This document shows, one piece after another, positions 40,174 to 51,059 of a stretch of DNA of 64,000 nt. The notes beneath the pieces were generated by a model. That model saw only the letters and a program-made list of their open reading frames with translations. It had not been told where the DNA came from and made no database searches. This DNA comes from Pachyseris speciosa (taxonomy: Eukaryota > Cnidaria > Anthozoa > Scleractinia > Pachyseridae). How positions within the stretch are numbered: position 1 is the first letter of the stretch; the number at the start of each line of letters is the position of its first letter. The position numbers were made by a program, and so were the translations under genes. Where the stretch lies: positions 517,501-581,500 of the forward strand of contig JAEMWC010000252.1 of assembly GCA_016490735.1 (NCBI GenBank), read 5' to 3'.

Positions 40174-41009
40174 GGCGGATGTACTATCTAACCGCCTTTA
40201 TTTTCTCTTGCTTGACGGTATTGTTTGACACAGCTTACTATCGCAATTTATTGGATTGTTGCAAAAGAGCTATTGTTCTCTGCATGTGGTGGCTGAGTTT
40301 ACTAAACGGGGGGTCCTGATATGCGACTTATTGACTAAAATCGATGTCAAGAAGATGGAATAGTGGCTAAGTTCTATTAAAGACATTTCTAGAATGTATG
40401 TTTCATAACGAAGAAAAAAGGTGCAATCAATGTCAAGGACCATATTTCTACCGCTCTCAATTAAAAGAGCTTACTGCTCAATATCATACTGCCTTTAATT
40501 TTCTGGTTTGTTCGGACAATCTTAGTCCATTACCTTATATCCTTCACCCGCAGAGTTTGGCGTGGTTTTGTTCATACACGGCCTCTCTCACGGTGTTAGT
40601 ATAAGATCATTAAGATTTTTTCTTTTGTAAGTGTAGGAAAGCGTCACAATAAACTGGATTGTTTCATCTTCAAATACCGGCAGTTTGGCTTCATTGAAGG
40701 CCATCGAACAGTTAGACTCGCCAAATAACTCATGGGTTTGTTGTATTACTTTAATAATTGCTATTCTTCCGGAACGTTTTGAATTCATCAGGATAAAACA
40801 ATTCCTTGCTAAATTAAGGAACGACTGAGAAAAAAAGCCCTCAATGACGAGAACTTTGACGGTAGGAAGGAAAAGATAATGCCTACGCACGTTAATGACA
40901 ATTCTTGTCCGCCGGTCAGAAGGGGCGAGAAGGTTTTTCCTCCCAGCCTCGACCCCAGCAGTAGCTCCTAAATACATTTGCCAACAGAAGCATCAGAAAT
41001 TTTACAAAC
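40174..41009. other. Intergenic, no convincing gene
   Basis: A minus-strand frame of 129 codons (40588-40977) exists but has no recognisable domain, splice signal or paralogue in the window. Confidence 0.3.
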
Positions 41010-41230
41010 ATAAATGAGACAGTGAATGGATCGAGCTGCCTTAGTGCGGACCCTACTGCAGCAGGAAAGTTTGAAAAAAAACCTTTGGTTACTCCCTAAT
41101 GATTGTTATTTCACTTGTGGAAAAATTCTTCATTATTGGCCCTATTTACTTGTATACAAAACGAATACCTTGCGAAAGCCCATCAACTATTTAATTGCAA
41201 ACTTGACCATTTTCAGACGCGCGCATAGAA
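41010..41230 (+). pseudogene. GPCR fragment (N-terminus to TM2 of the cluster family)
   Basis: On the plus strand one frame reads NGSSCLSADPTAAGKF, like the N-terminus of the 39825 gene, and another reads VYKTNTLRKPINYLIANL, like its TM1-TM2 junction. The frames differ and nothing follows TM2, so this is a truncated remnant in the opposite orientation to the other cluster members. Confidence 0.7.
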
Positions 41231-41837
41231 AGCGACACGTGCTGAAGACGGCCGATTGAAACTTTTTTAGTGTTTGCATTTAGTTGGTTTCCCTGGAGTA
41301 TTATCAGCTTACTAATCGTCTCCGTTTGCTTGGAACGGCAGATTGCCCTGTGGCATTTTATTCCATTAGATCATTTTTTAGTTTATGAATCAGGCAAATA
41401 GTGCTATTGAAACCCTTGTATCTGTTTTATTTTCTGTAAAAACTTTCGTGAAGGTCCCAAGACCTTATTTTAAGTGTTTCAGAGTAGAGCAATGGCAGTC
41501 CTTGAATTTAAACTTCATTGGGAAGCTGAGTTCCCCATCATAAAAAAGGTCCAATATTCAAGGCATCGACTGCAGTGCAGTGACTAAAATGGTTTGTGTT
41601 TTTCTTAGTGTAGTTTAGTTTAGTTTATTGTTTTTTTGCACTATTTACAAACATTTCTACATTAAAGTACATTACATGGGTGGAGAAGTAAGTCAGCAAA
41701 CTAAATTACACAAGTGATAAATACGTGTAACTAAACTAATTTAAAACAAAAGGTTACCATGAAAGATCGTTTATAAGGCACCAAACTAGTTTTGTTTCGA
41801 GTTCTTTAGCAAACAAAATGAAACTGAAATATTGAAC
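41231..41837. other. Intergenic, no gene seen
   Basis: No supported gene. A TAGTTTAG repeat lies near 41608-41628. Confidence 0.4.
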
Positions 41838-41843
41838 GTATAA

Positions 41844-42295
41844 CAGGGGCACCCAATGAGCCATATCAACCAAAAGCTGTAGAAAGGCATTTTTAAGTAG
41901 TACCTTATGGTGTTTGAAGTCTGTTTGAAGTGATGTTTTCATTAGCTAGAAGAAGTTCATCTGTTCGGATTCCCTAGCTGAAATTTTTATTTCCCGAAAA
42001 TGTTAGGGAACAAAATCTTACTTTGAGAAAATGCAAGCTGAAATGAACTTTCCACGAACTTTCTAGGGAACTATTTTCTTTCCGAAAATGGTAGCTGACG
42101 TTTTTGACTGCCAAAAAAAACAGCAATTATGACCTTTCCGAAAACCGTAGGGGCTATGATTTCCCAATTGCGAATCTTTTAGGCCATGTTTTAGTTACGA
42201 AAATCCGAGTGCACTCTTTAATCTACGCCGAAAACCCAAGGCGAATTACCCTCCACCGAACAGATATCTACCGAAACTTGTCGTTGGGTGCCCTG
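41844..42295. mobile_element. Non-autonomous DNA element with CAGGGGCACCCA ends (copy 2)
   Basis: Same family as 30829-31276 in the opposite orientation. The left end is CAGGGGCACCCAATGA and the right end TCGTTGGGTGCCCTG. GTATAA at 41838-41843 and 42296-42301 is the 6-bp target duplication. The interior matches copy 1 (TTCATCTGTTCGGATTCCCT and its complement). Confidence 0.85.
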
Positions 42296-42301
42296 GTATA
42301 A

Positions 42302-45300
42302 GCATGGCAAAACCAAACAGTGCATTAAAAATGTCCCACTATTTATTTTTCGTTAAACAACGGATGGTTCCTTTCCGGAAGACTGCCTCGTCATCTAATT
42401 ATTCAGTTTATAACAATTTGCATATAACTTTCAGTCACAGTGATATAGTAGAGCAAATGGACTGATATTGGTTACCTGTATGTATATTACAGCTGATGAG
42501 CTACTAAAAAGTACACCAGTCGAATATGGGTCCGGCATGCATGCTACCTCAGTAATATCCCAAATAACGGTCGACAATTTGTAGGTGTTGAGAGAAAAAT
42601 GTAAGCAATGTGGCTGAGAATATATAAACACCTTCTATAAGTCAGATAAGTAACCAGTACTGAACTTTGTGCGTTTTTCAAGACGTTAATGAAAACGGCT
42701 CCAGTCCTAATGTGATCTTCGTATTCAGCACAAGAATAAGAATCACGTTATTTAATTCTTTGCGAGAAATTTGGAAAATAACTAAATCCTGAGTAGGTGG
42801 CTTAAAGAGCTAACATATGCCTTCCAGTACCGTTAAAATGCTGATTCAAGGATCTCCATTTGAGCTTTTTAGGATTTGAAAGCATCATTATATTTTCATC
42901 ACAATTGCTTTTTAGTGAGTGGGCTGAGGGAATTCACTGAAAAGTTTCTTAGATACAGCCATCCTTCAAAGACAAGCCAATTAAGTATTATCAATTATTC
43001 AACGGACGGTGTATACGTCTCATTTTGATTGGTCTTTATGAGTGCGATTAAAATACAGACGCACGAATGACGTCATGAGCCGACGAAAGTAAAAGAAAAA
43101 CTATGTATAAATTAAAATAGATTCAATTTGTCAGTGCTTGCATTGTGTACTCTAATAACGGACAGAGGACGTCAAAATGTGGTAACTAAAGAAAATGAGT
43201 CACACTACTCGCCTGCGGCGCGAAGCGTATTTCTTCGTGCTCATCAGAGTACACACGCTCTGACAAATAAACAATTGGTTCATGCGTCAGCGTGCGTTCA
43301 TCGAGATATGAAGCACGCGGGAAGTTTGGAGAGCACGAAAGATGCGCAAGAGTTGTTCTCGGCTACGCCTCGAGCAACTGTAGCTTCTTGGCTACACGAA
43401 TTCACCCGCGATGTTATAATGGAATCTATGTGTTTAGTATTGTACTTCCTCGTCGAAACACCCACTCTCGTTATAGAGCCCCATTGAATACGCTCCCTTG
43501 GTGTATGTCATGAAAAATAAATAAACACTAATCCCGCATCTATGAAAAGATTTGGAAATTTTTAAGAGTAAGAAAAAGTTGAGTTCACGCAGCGTTCACT
43601 GGCAAGAAAAATCTTTAAAAAATCTTAACCAGTTTTTTGTTTTTCGATAACTACGATAATTATTTCAGAGAATTAGGCTGGGCGATTTTCGCGAGGGATG
43701 TCTCTGTCTACCGCTCACGGAATTGGAGAAAACAATCAAATATTAAGTTACTGACAGGCGTTGCATGTAAACGACTGGTAATAGATGCACAGACAGTTGT
43801 TATTTTGCGCGGCCTTCGCTATTACTGATTATTAGTGTCACACTGTTATACTAATTCGTTTGGCTTGCACGGTTTATAACTAACCGTTTTAACTTTGTTC
43901 AACAAGTAATAAGCCAAACTATAAAAGGAACTTGCATGTTATTACTTTCCACACGTCCTATCTGATTTGCGTGTAAACTCTGCAGTTGGAAGTAAGAATC
44001 TGGATGCAAGATGAAGTGTGTCATGCTTCAAACATTTTACCTACTACAGAAGACAGATATACAGCTACGTAGAATAAGAAAACGTGAATTAAAATAATCA
44101 GAAAAGCAGTAATAGCAACCTAAATTCGATTCAGAGGATGATCAGCTTGAGTTTACTTTTAGCGTTAACTCAAAAATATATTGTTAACGAATTCCTGACA
44201 TTTCTGTTTTGTTTCACTCCGACAGTTTTAGCTTGCAAACTAAAATATTTTGCGGAAAATTATTTATTGTCTTCATACGTTTCCAAAATAGGCGGCACAT
44301 TTTATTTAATTTCCGAGGTAATCTTATTTTTCCGAAGAAGCCAGACCTCCTTATTTCGTACATTTAACGACATTTACCCCTTGGAAATTGAACGGAGTTA
44401 CCCTTGAAAAAGTTTCGGCGGGAAGTCGTGCCGGGCTCAAAAAGCCCTTCACGTAGCACCAGGTGCCATGCTTAGATGCTGGGCCCAGACCATTTTGAGT
44501 GATTTTTTCACCTCGCTAAGAGTATGCCGGTTTTGTTTTCGAAAACCATATTCTGCATATTCGCTGATTAAACGGGAATAACAAAAAATCAGAATAATCC
44601 TAAAGAACGCTCCCAAAATTATGTGGATGCGTCGAAACTTCATTGCTTTTCCTCTTGTCAAGTCCGCTGTTGGCTTCATTCTAGAAAATGCTTTGTTTAA
44701 ATAATACAAAACCCTCTTATTTTGTTACTTAAATGCCGTACCAAAGTACCCGCCGAGGAAACTCAGTCTATTGATGATTATTTGAAATTCGTGTCATCGT
44801 ACTGATTACAGAAGTACAGAGTGGCACATCGCAGTTAATCTGATCTACGAGCTTCTATGGCACTTCAGTTAGTAGTCTACAAGGCCTTTTATTTTCTGGT
44901 TTCCTTAACATAGAACATTAGCAAACGCAAATATAATACTCCGCATGTTTGTGCTAAGCAGGAAACCTTTTTCATATTCAAATGTGCGTCAAAGGACCAT
45001 AATTAATGTACTATTGACGAAAAGATGATAAGCCGTTTTACCCCTTACAGGTGGCAGGGACAACAGCAACTGCGTTGTAATAGTTGGGTAGCCCGGCCTC
45101 AAAGAAACTTGAATCTTCTTCTGAAAACACATTTAATCATTTGTCGAACACAATTCTTCAACGTTGCACCCAGACTTGGAATCAACTCAATTTCAAAGGC
45201 CTCTGGGGTTTCGGACATCTGCTTTTATGAACCCCAAATTGTCTTCAAATTGTAAGCCGCACTGGTGCGAAAAGCCGGGGAAGAAAAAGAGAAGCTATTC

Positions 45301-45345
45301 AAACCATCGTCAGTCTGGACAAATTCGACGAATTTGGTTAAATTG
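42302..45345. other. Intergenic, no convincing gene
   Basis: Several open frames of 60-120 codons occur (for example 43128-43487), but none has a recognisable domain. GC and codon character look like non-coding or repeat DNA. Confidence 0.35.
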
Positions 45346-45500
45346 AGAGAATGAATGGGAAAGATTGAGGGAAACGCTCGAGAAACTCATGATCAGAGGA
45401 TGGCCGTCACTGCCTGAAGAAGAACCTGTTCACTTATGTACCCGTGCGATGATACTGGATCGAGAAGAAGGGTTGTTTAATCACAGACGAATTTTATAAG
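45346..45500 (+). pseudogene. Short coding-like remnant of unknown family
   Basis: One frame reads ENEWERLRETLEKLMIRGW and EEEPVHLCTRAMILDREEGL before a stop near 45499. The composition is protein-like, but there is no start, no domain and no continuation. It could be an exon or an old gene fragment. Confidence 0.2.
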
Positions 45501-45603
45501 CAACTTTTTGCGTTCTTTCAACACCTTCGCCTGGCAAAATTAAACGACGCTGAAATTTTATAAGACAGAAAATTCGCTCCGATAACACTGTAAATTAAGT
45601 GTC

Positions 45604-46646
45604 ATGGAGATGACATTTAATAACTCGCAATTCGTTTACAATGATAAGCATCGCATCAACAACGTTATGACAGGCATTTGTTTGATCGCGATATCATTCA
45701 TCGCCTTTGGTGGAAACTTGCTTGTGTTGGTTGCCATCTGCGTCAATCGAAACCTTCGCTCTGTCTCAGACCTCTTCGTGGCAAATTTGGCCGTGGCGGA
45801 CTTGTGCCAAGCAGTGGTGGCAATGCCTCTTCGGACGGCAATCTTTCTCGCAACAAGAGAGACGACCCCGGTACCTTGCCACATTGTTATTTTGTTTACA
45901 ATTCTCTTTGGCGGTGCCTCGAATGTAAATGTTTTACTCGTGAGCTTTGACCTTTTTATAGCTATAAAATGGCCGTTTAAGTACAGCATCTCGGTCACAA
46001 CGAACCTGTTTATTACGACTGTTGCAGTGAGCTGGTTTTCTATGCTTCTTTTCGCAATCCTTCCCTCTCTTGGGTGGGGTAGAGTCGAAAATGCCGTGTT
46101 TTCGCCAACTTGTCGCTTTAGCATGACTCTGGAGCGAGACTACATGATCATGTGTTACATTTTTATTCACGGAATACCATTAAAAATTGTCATTGTCCTC
46201 TACCTCTTCATTCTCCGAGCGACGTGTCGACATTCGCGCGCCATCGCGGCGCAGGAATTTAATTTAAGGACAAACAGTGCGCCAACTAATGATCACTCTA
46301 TCACTAATGAAGAGATGAGTACAAACGGCGAACAAAATGTCGAGCTACGAGCACGCGGTTACCCAGGCCTATGCATGCGTGTGCGCAACTCAAACACACA
46401 TCGTAAAGGTGTCCGGATGATTGCTGTGCTGGTTGGCGTTTTTATCATCCTCGTGCTTCCAATCGTCGTGATTGACGTGGTGGACACTCCGCTCACCCGG
46501 TCGTAGTCAGTATTGCAATCTGCTCGATTTACGCCAATTCGGGCGTAAACGTCTTCATATATGCTGGCTGGAATTTCGAATACAAGAGGACATTCCGTCT
46601 TGTTTTAGTCTTCCTCTGGAAGTTAGTAAAAACACCGTGTTCCTAG
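45604..46646 (+). pseudogene. Rhodopsin-class GPCR with frameshift before TM7 (adenosine/amine-type relative)
   Basis: The first frame gives TM1 FGGNLLVLVAICVNRNLR, TM2 NLAVADLCQAVVAMPLR, TM3 with FDLFIAIKWPFKY, TM4, TM5 and TM6. It runs off frame at about 46483-46493 and stops at 46506. TM7 (NSGVNVFIYAGWNF) and a short tail are in another frame ending at 46646. Two motifs are altered: DRY is DLF (CTT where CGT would give Arg), and NPxxY has Val for Pro. It is unrelated to the cluster at 36-41 kb beyond the superfamily. Either a recent pseudogene or an atypical receptor with one sequence error. A full receptor would be about 347 codons. Confidence 0.8.
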
Positions 46647-46647
46647 A

Positions 46648-47603
46648 TTAACCCATTGGCGCCCGTGTCGGCCAAAACCGGTCGCACAAGACGCCCATGC
46701 TTCAAAACATTGCAACTTTCTCAATCGCACGAATATTGCCTTAATTGTCAGTTGTGAGCACGAAATGGAATGTCCTTTAAATTTGGATATCCAACAAACA
46801 CAAGAAACGTAGCGACCTTTACCAAATATATGGCCTTTTGAGTTTGGACAAAAACGAAACTGACCGTTTTTAACGTCAAAGAGAAGCGACGAAAATGCCC
46901 CTTTTTGCCTTTATGTTTTTTAAAGAAACCATCGCCGAAAAACCAAACTTCAACCATCATAACAAAATTCAGTCCTTGTTCTAGCTTAGAAATGACTTTT
47001 TTGTTCATATTCTTCTCCCGAGCGTAGATACAGCCTTTTGTTCCAGTGCATTCGGAACTTCCCGCCATTTTCATCATCTCGACCGCATTGCATGCTGGGA
47101 AATAACAAACATTTTTGAAACAATTCCTGCTTGTGGTCATCTTCAGCGCTCACAAATTCCAAAATTTGCGGCGGTAGGTCGAGAAATTCATCAATAGTCC
47201 AGTCCCAAAGGTACTAAGTGTCCGACCGGCCAAATTCCCAGTTCGTCGAGTAACAAGCCAAAGTCGACAACAAAGTACATCACCTTGCTCGATTCTTTGA
47301 GAAAGTGGACTCTTAGCTACCGTCACGCTTAATGATACTCATCAGGTAGCCACTAAAGATGAAAAATGGCTGTAAATTTAGCAAAAATCGCAAACAAACC
47401 GAACTTGGGCCGTTCTTGTAGCTACACGGATGAAAAATAGCTACGTCAGAATGACGTTTTCAGAAACCTTGAACCTCCAGTGCCTTAGGAGAGCATCACT
47501 TTTCCATGGTAGTTTCAAATAAAGAGTCACGAAATGCTTATGATCGTTTATAGGTGGAAAATCACTCCGAAAACGTAAAAACGGCTGGGCGTCAATGGGT
47601 TAA
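46648..47603. mobile_element. TTAA-flanked DNA element just after the GPCR stop
   Basis: TTAA at 46648-46651 and 47600-47603 bounds inverted ends CCCATTGGCGCCC and GGGCGTCAATGGG. TTAA targets point to the piggyBac or Kolobok groups. No transposase is encoded; the minus-strand frame inside (46748-47140) has no transposase motif. The left TTAA begins one base after the stop codon of the receptor gene. Confidence 0.75.
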
Positions 47604-49188
47604 GGGTTACGGCTAAAAAGGACTGCTGTATTTTTCGTCCTGATATGAAACAGTTTGGAAGCGGCGGTACCCCTGAACAGTGTGTAAATGTTTGTCCTTT
47701 TAGCCCATAAACGTTTAGATATTTCGAAAGATTACGACAAGTAGTGCATCCTTAATTGACTGCTTTTCAGCAAATGATTCGGGCTTGCTGAATGCTAATA
47801 TAAGCCACTGAACATGCTGAACGAACGTACTACGGCCAGGTTTCTTTGAAGCCGGCGGGCCTGACCCTTCATTTGTCAGCTCGCATTGGAATGATACCAC
47901 TCAGTCTGTCGTAAACTGCGCTCAAGGCCAAAATGTGATAGACGCGGTCAAATAATCACACTGTGCTCTAAGCTGGCCGATAAATTTTGACAACAAATCT
48001 GGGTCAACAACAAGTTCGCTTGCAGATATTTTTTAAGCTTTTAGAATATCATGCGAGCGCAAACAAGGAAGGCTGCTTGTCGTTTCCGGGTTGTTTTCGC
48101 CCAATTTTGCTGGTCCCGGGGACTGCCACTACACCTCAATATTCAAACTTTAGACGGTCAGCAATTACATATGTTCGAAAACGTTACAAATTTTGAACGC
48201 TGGAAGCAGTTTTAAGCCGTCTGAGTCTCCCTCCAAGTTAGCACAGAATATAGTATACATTCTTCCTTGTTGATCTTGTTTTAGTATGGTATAAATTTAG
48301 AAACGCAAGCCCCGTATAAAGGAAGATCCCTTTACAACTGCTCCTTAATAAATAAAAAAGGCAGAAACAATTTACGGTAAAGTGTTCTAGTCTTGATATC
48401 GTTTCACTGAATTGATCCGGCATAAATACAGCACACGATTTTGCCAGGCGAAAGGGTATTTAATCAAGTCCAGAAACTTGTTTTTTGAATGAAATTCAAC
48501 TTAATTCCATCAGAAATTAAATTATTTTAAAGATGTTTACACGAGATGTGATGTTGTTTATCACCGTTTTTCATTTAACTAACCACACCCCAATCTCGTA
48601 ACCAAATAATAACACCAAATTGAAATGACCGTATAATTCTCACTGCCTAAGGCGTGTTACAAACTTCTTACACAAGTAGTGGGAATCAGGAGTGGGTGCG
48701 TTTCTTGTGTACTTCTGGATTTGAGTCTGCTGAGATCAAAAGCGATTGGGTACTTCTCCACCTTGTTGTGACTTAATATGTTGAATGTTGCGCTCGCGAT
48801 ATTTATTACTTTTTACCTTTCTGGGATTTGCACTGCCGCGCGAGGGATTGATGGATTTTTCAATCCGCTTCTCCCAATCCCACAATCACTTGCGCGGCAA
48901 CTCGGTCCCTGTCTTTTCCAAGGTGAGCTATTGGGACTGGGTTTTATACCAGCGTAATTTATGGGGACCTTCAGGGAGCCAGTTGAAAGGTTATTCTGTT
49001 GACATTATTGTCGGAGTAGCGGGAAAATGTTCTAAACGCCGCGGTAAAAATAACCTTGAATTCAGTGCTTCTTTGTGTAAGTCAATATGGTTTGCCCACA
49101 GGTACAAAAGTGTTGTGTACTTAGTGCGAACATAACTTACATCTAAGACAAATATGAATAGAATCAGTTAAATTTCTCTCCTTCTCTC
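47604..49188. other. Intergenic, no convincing gene
   Basis: A plus-strand frame of 116 codons (48785-49135) starts with a signal-like hydrophobic segment (LLLFTFLGFALP), but it has no domain or splice support. Confidence 0.3.
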
Positions 49189-49744
49189 TAAGGGCTTGTT
49201 TACATGGAGGGAGGGTGCCCCGGCTAACCGAGCTACTCTGGGAGGGCCAACTTTTTATACGTTTCTTTAGAAAACGCATTGAAGCGTTTACATGTTAGAT
49301 AGGGTAGCCCGCCTTCCCGGGGCATCCTGTCTACTTGCCCGGGGCACCCTTCCAGGCGGGCTAGCTTTTTGCCATGTAAACGGTTCGCGCCGAGTTATCC
49401 CGGCTAGCCGAGGTGAGAAGACCTTGAAAGCAGCGATACATTTTAGGTCAACTTTTAAAGTTAACTGCCCCTGGTGACAACGATCATTTATCAGAGTGCA
49501 AAAATAACGACCCTACACACTAAAAATCGGCCGCTAACGGAATGAGCGATCAACAAATTGAACTTACCGTTAAAAAAGATTCCTTTGTCCGCCGTCTTGT
49601 TTGCTGTTCTCACGGCCGAACTAAAATAGCCCACTGACTATCCCGCCTAGGCGAGTTGCATGTAAAGGCGGGCTATGTTTTAACCCTCCTAGCCGGGTAA
49701 CTCGGTGAGCCGGGGCACCCTTCCTCCATGTAAACAGGCTCTTA
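49189..49744. mobile_element. Inverted-repeat element (TAAGGGCTTGTTTACATGGA family), complete copy
   Basis: The left end TAAGGGCTTGTTTACATGGA is matched inverted at the right (TCCATGTAAACAGGCTCTTA). Inside, GGTGCCCCGGCT and its complement and several GGCGGGCTA words repeat. The right part is duplicated in inverted orientation at 52764-53083. Confidence 0.75.
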
Positions 49745-49997
49745 CGCGCTGTCATCAGTCCTCCTCGCGTGTTCAATCATTTGTTTCGCTATCTCGTTAC
49801 ATTATAAATTCACAGACTTGGAAATATAATAAATTCAGTGACAGTGCAGATACGGACATGAGCAGTGATTTTTATCTTGATTGTGCAAGTCGAAACTGCC
49901 CAAATACGAACGACGAACGAGGTTCAAGCAAGATAATTAAATTACGAGACAATTCTATTGATAATAAAGTATTTACATTGTAAATACCGGGCTTGAT
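49425..49997 (+). repeat. 573-bp inverted duplication, left arm
   Basis: This segment is repeated inverted at 52511-53083 with the same length and few differences. It covers the second half of the element at 49189-49744 plus 253 bp of other sequence ending TAAATACCGGGCTTGAT. It lies downstream of the cotransporter stop codon. Confidence 0.88.
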
Positions 49998-50100
49998 CAA
50001 AGCGAAGGCTGCGAGCAATCGCTAACTTTCGCGCCCAATTTTCTCGCGTAAGGGAAAGGGAAGGGAGGGGAGGGGGAGGTTCATAAACTAATAGCAATAC

Positions 50101-51059
50101 CTATGAATAAAATGTCAACACATTCGTCTGATTGCCACGCACGAGCAGCACTGGAGGCAGGTCAGCGGACAGCACCTCAAGCCAGCTCATGTACATCAAA
50201 GGGGTGGTGACGTCAGTGACGGGAACTGGAATTGAGATCACCACCAGTCTGGTTTCCGGTGAGCAGTTCTGTCTCACTAGTTCTCCTATGCGGATCGTTC
50301 TCAGGACCTTCTGGTCTTCAATGGGACCGTCTCCAAGCTCTTCACTGACCGGAAGACGCCGGAAAGCATCAATGCTTTCTTTCGACGGCTTCTTGTTGAT
50401 TCCTTCGGTCTGCTTTACGCAGCTAGCATCGATGCGGAATTTCTTCAGCAGGTTGGCCATCCGCAATCTGTGCGGGTTTAGTTCGTGCTTTGAGTGGATA
50501 TCAGCGGAGAAGAATCTAAGCTTGCAGTTCTTCCAGGCACGATGAAGGGTCAATAGGTACGGGATAAGGACAGTCAGCCCGCCGTCATCGTACAGCCACC
50601 ACACGTCTATCGTTCCTGTTTGCTTCTCCTTCAACGCTATTTTTATGTGCTGCGTTTTCGCCCCATCATCGGAAGGCTTCGCTGACACCTGATCAGGACT
50701 GGTGAGACTGGCCTTCTCTTCCTTCGTCGCTCCTTTCGACGGAGAGGAACCGGGCTTCGGCTTAGAATATTCATATTCGTCCATGATGGAGTCGGAAGGT
50801 GAATCCGTGTCGTCGCCACTTTCCTGGTCAACTTTGTCCAAGATTAATTCTTTCTTCTGCTCCTCGTTCATGCGAAAGATTACCAAGCCATAGTTGAGTT
50901 CGAAGATGTCGTTGACAACTCCAAGGTAGTCAACTACCTCGTCTGAGTTTGTCTTATCTGTCCAGTTATTCTTGAAGCCCATAACAACTGTGTTTGGGCG
51001 CATTTTGCCCAGGCCGGCGAGATGCATCATGGACTGCACACCCGCTCGAAGACTGGGAG
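50101..51059 (-). CDS. SLC12A2-like: Cotransporter exon 6 (C-terminal regulatory domain, stop)
   Basis: It begins after a polypyrimidine tract and TGTAG, completes an Ala codon started in exon 5, and encodes [20 protein letters not shown], an acidic/Ser-rich linker ([20 protein letters not shown]) and the conserved [20 protein letters not shown] and [19 protein letters not shown] end. The 3' UTR is not defined. Confidence 0.9.

Noticed and set aside
40588..40977. 129-codon minus-strand frame
   Set aside because: No recognisable domain, start context or homologue in the window; possible but unsupported.
43128..43487. 119-codon plus-strand frame
   Set aside because: No domain and composition like repeat DNA; not enough to call a gene.
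46748..47140. 130-codon minus-strand frame as a transposase
   Set aside because: It lies within a TTAA element, but no DDE or zinc motif is visible.
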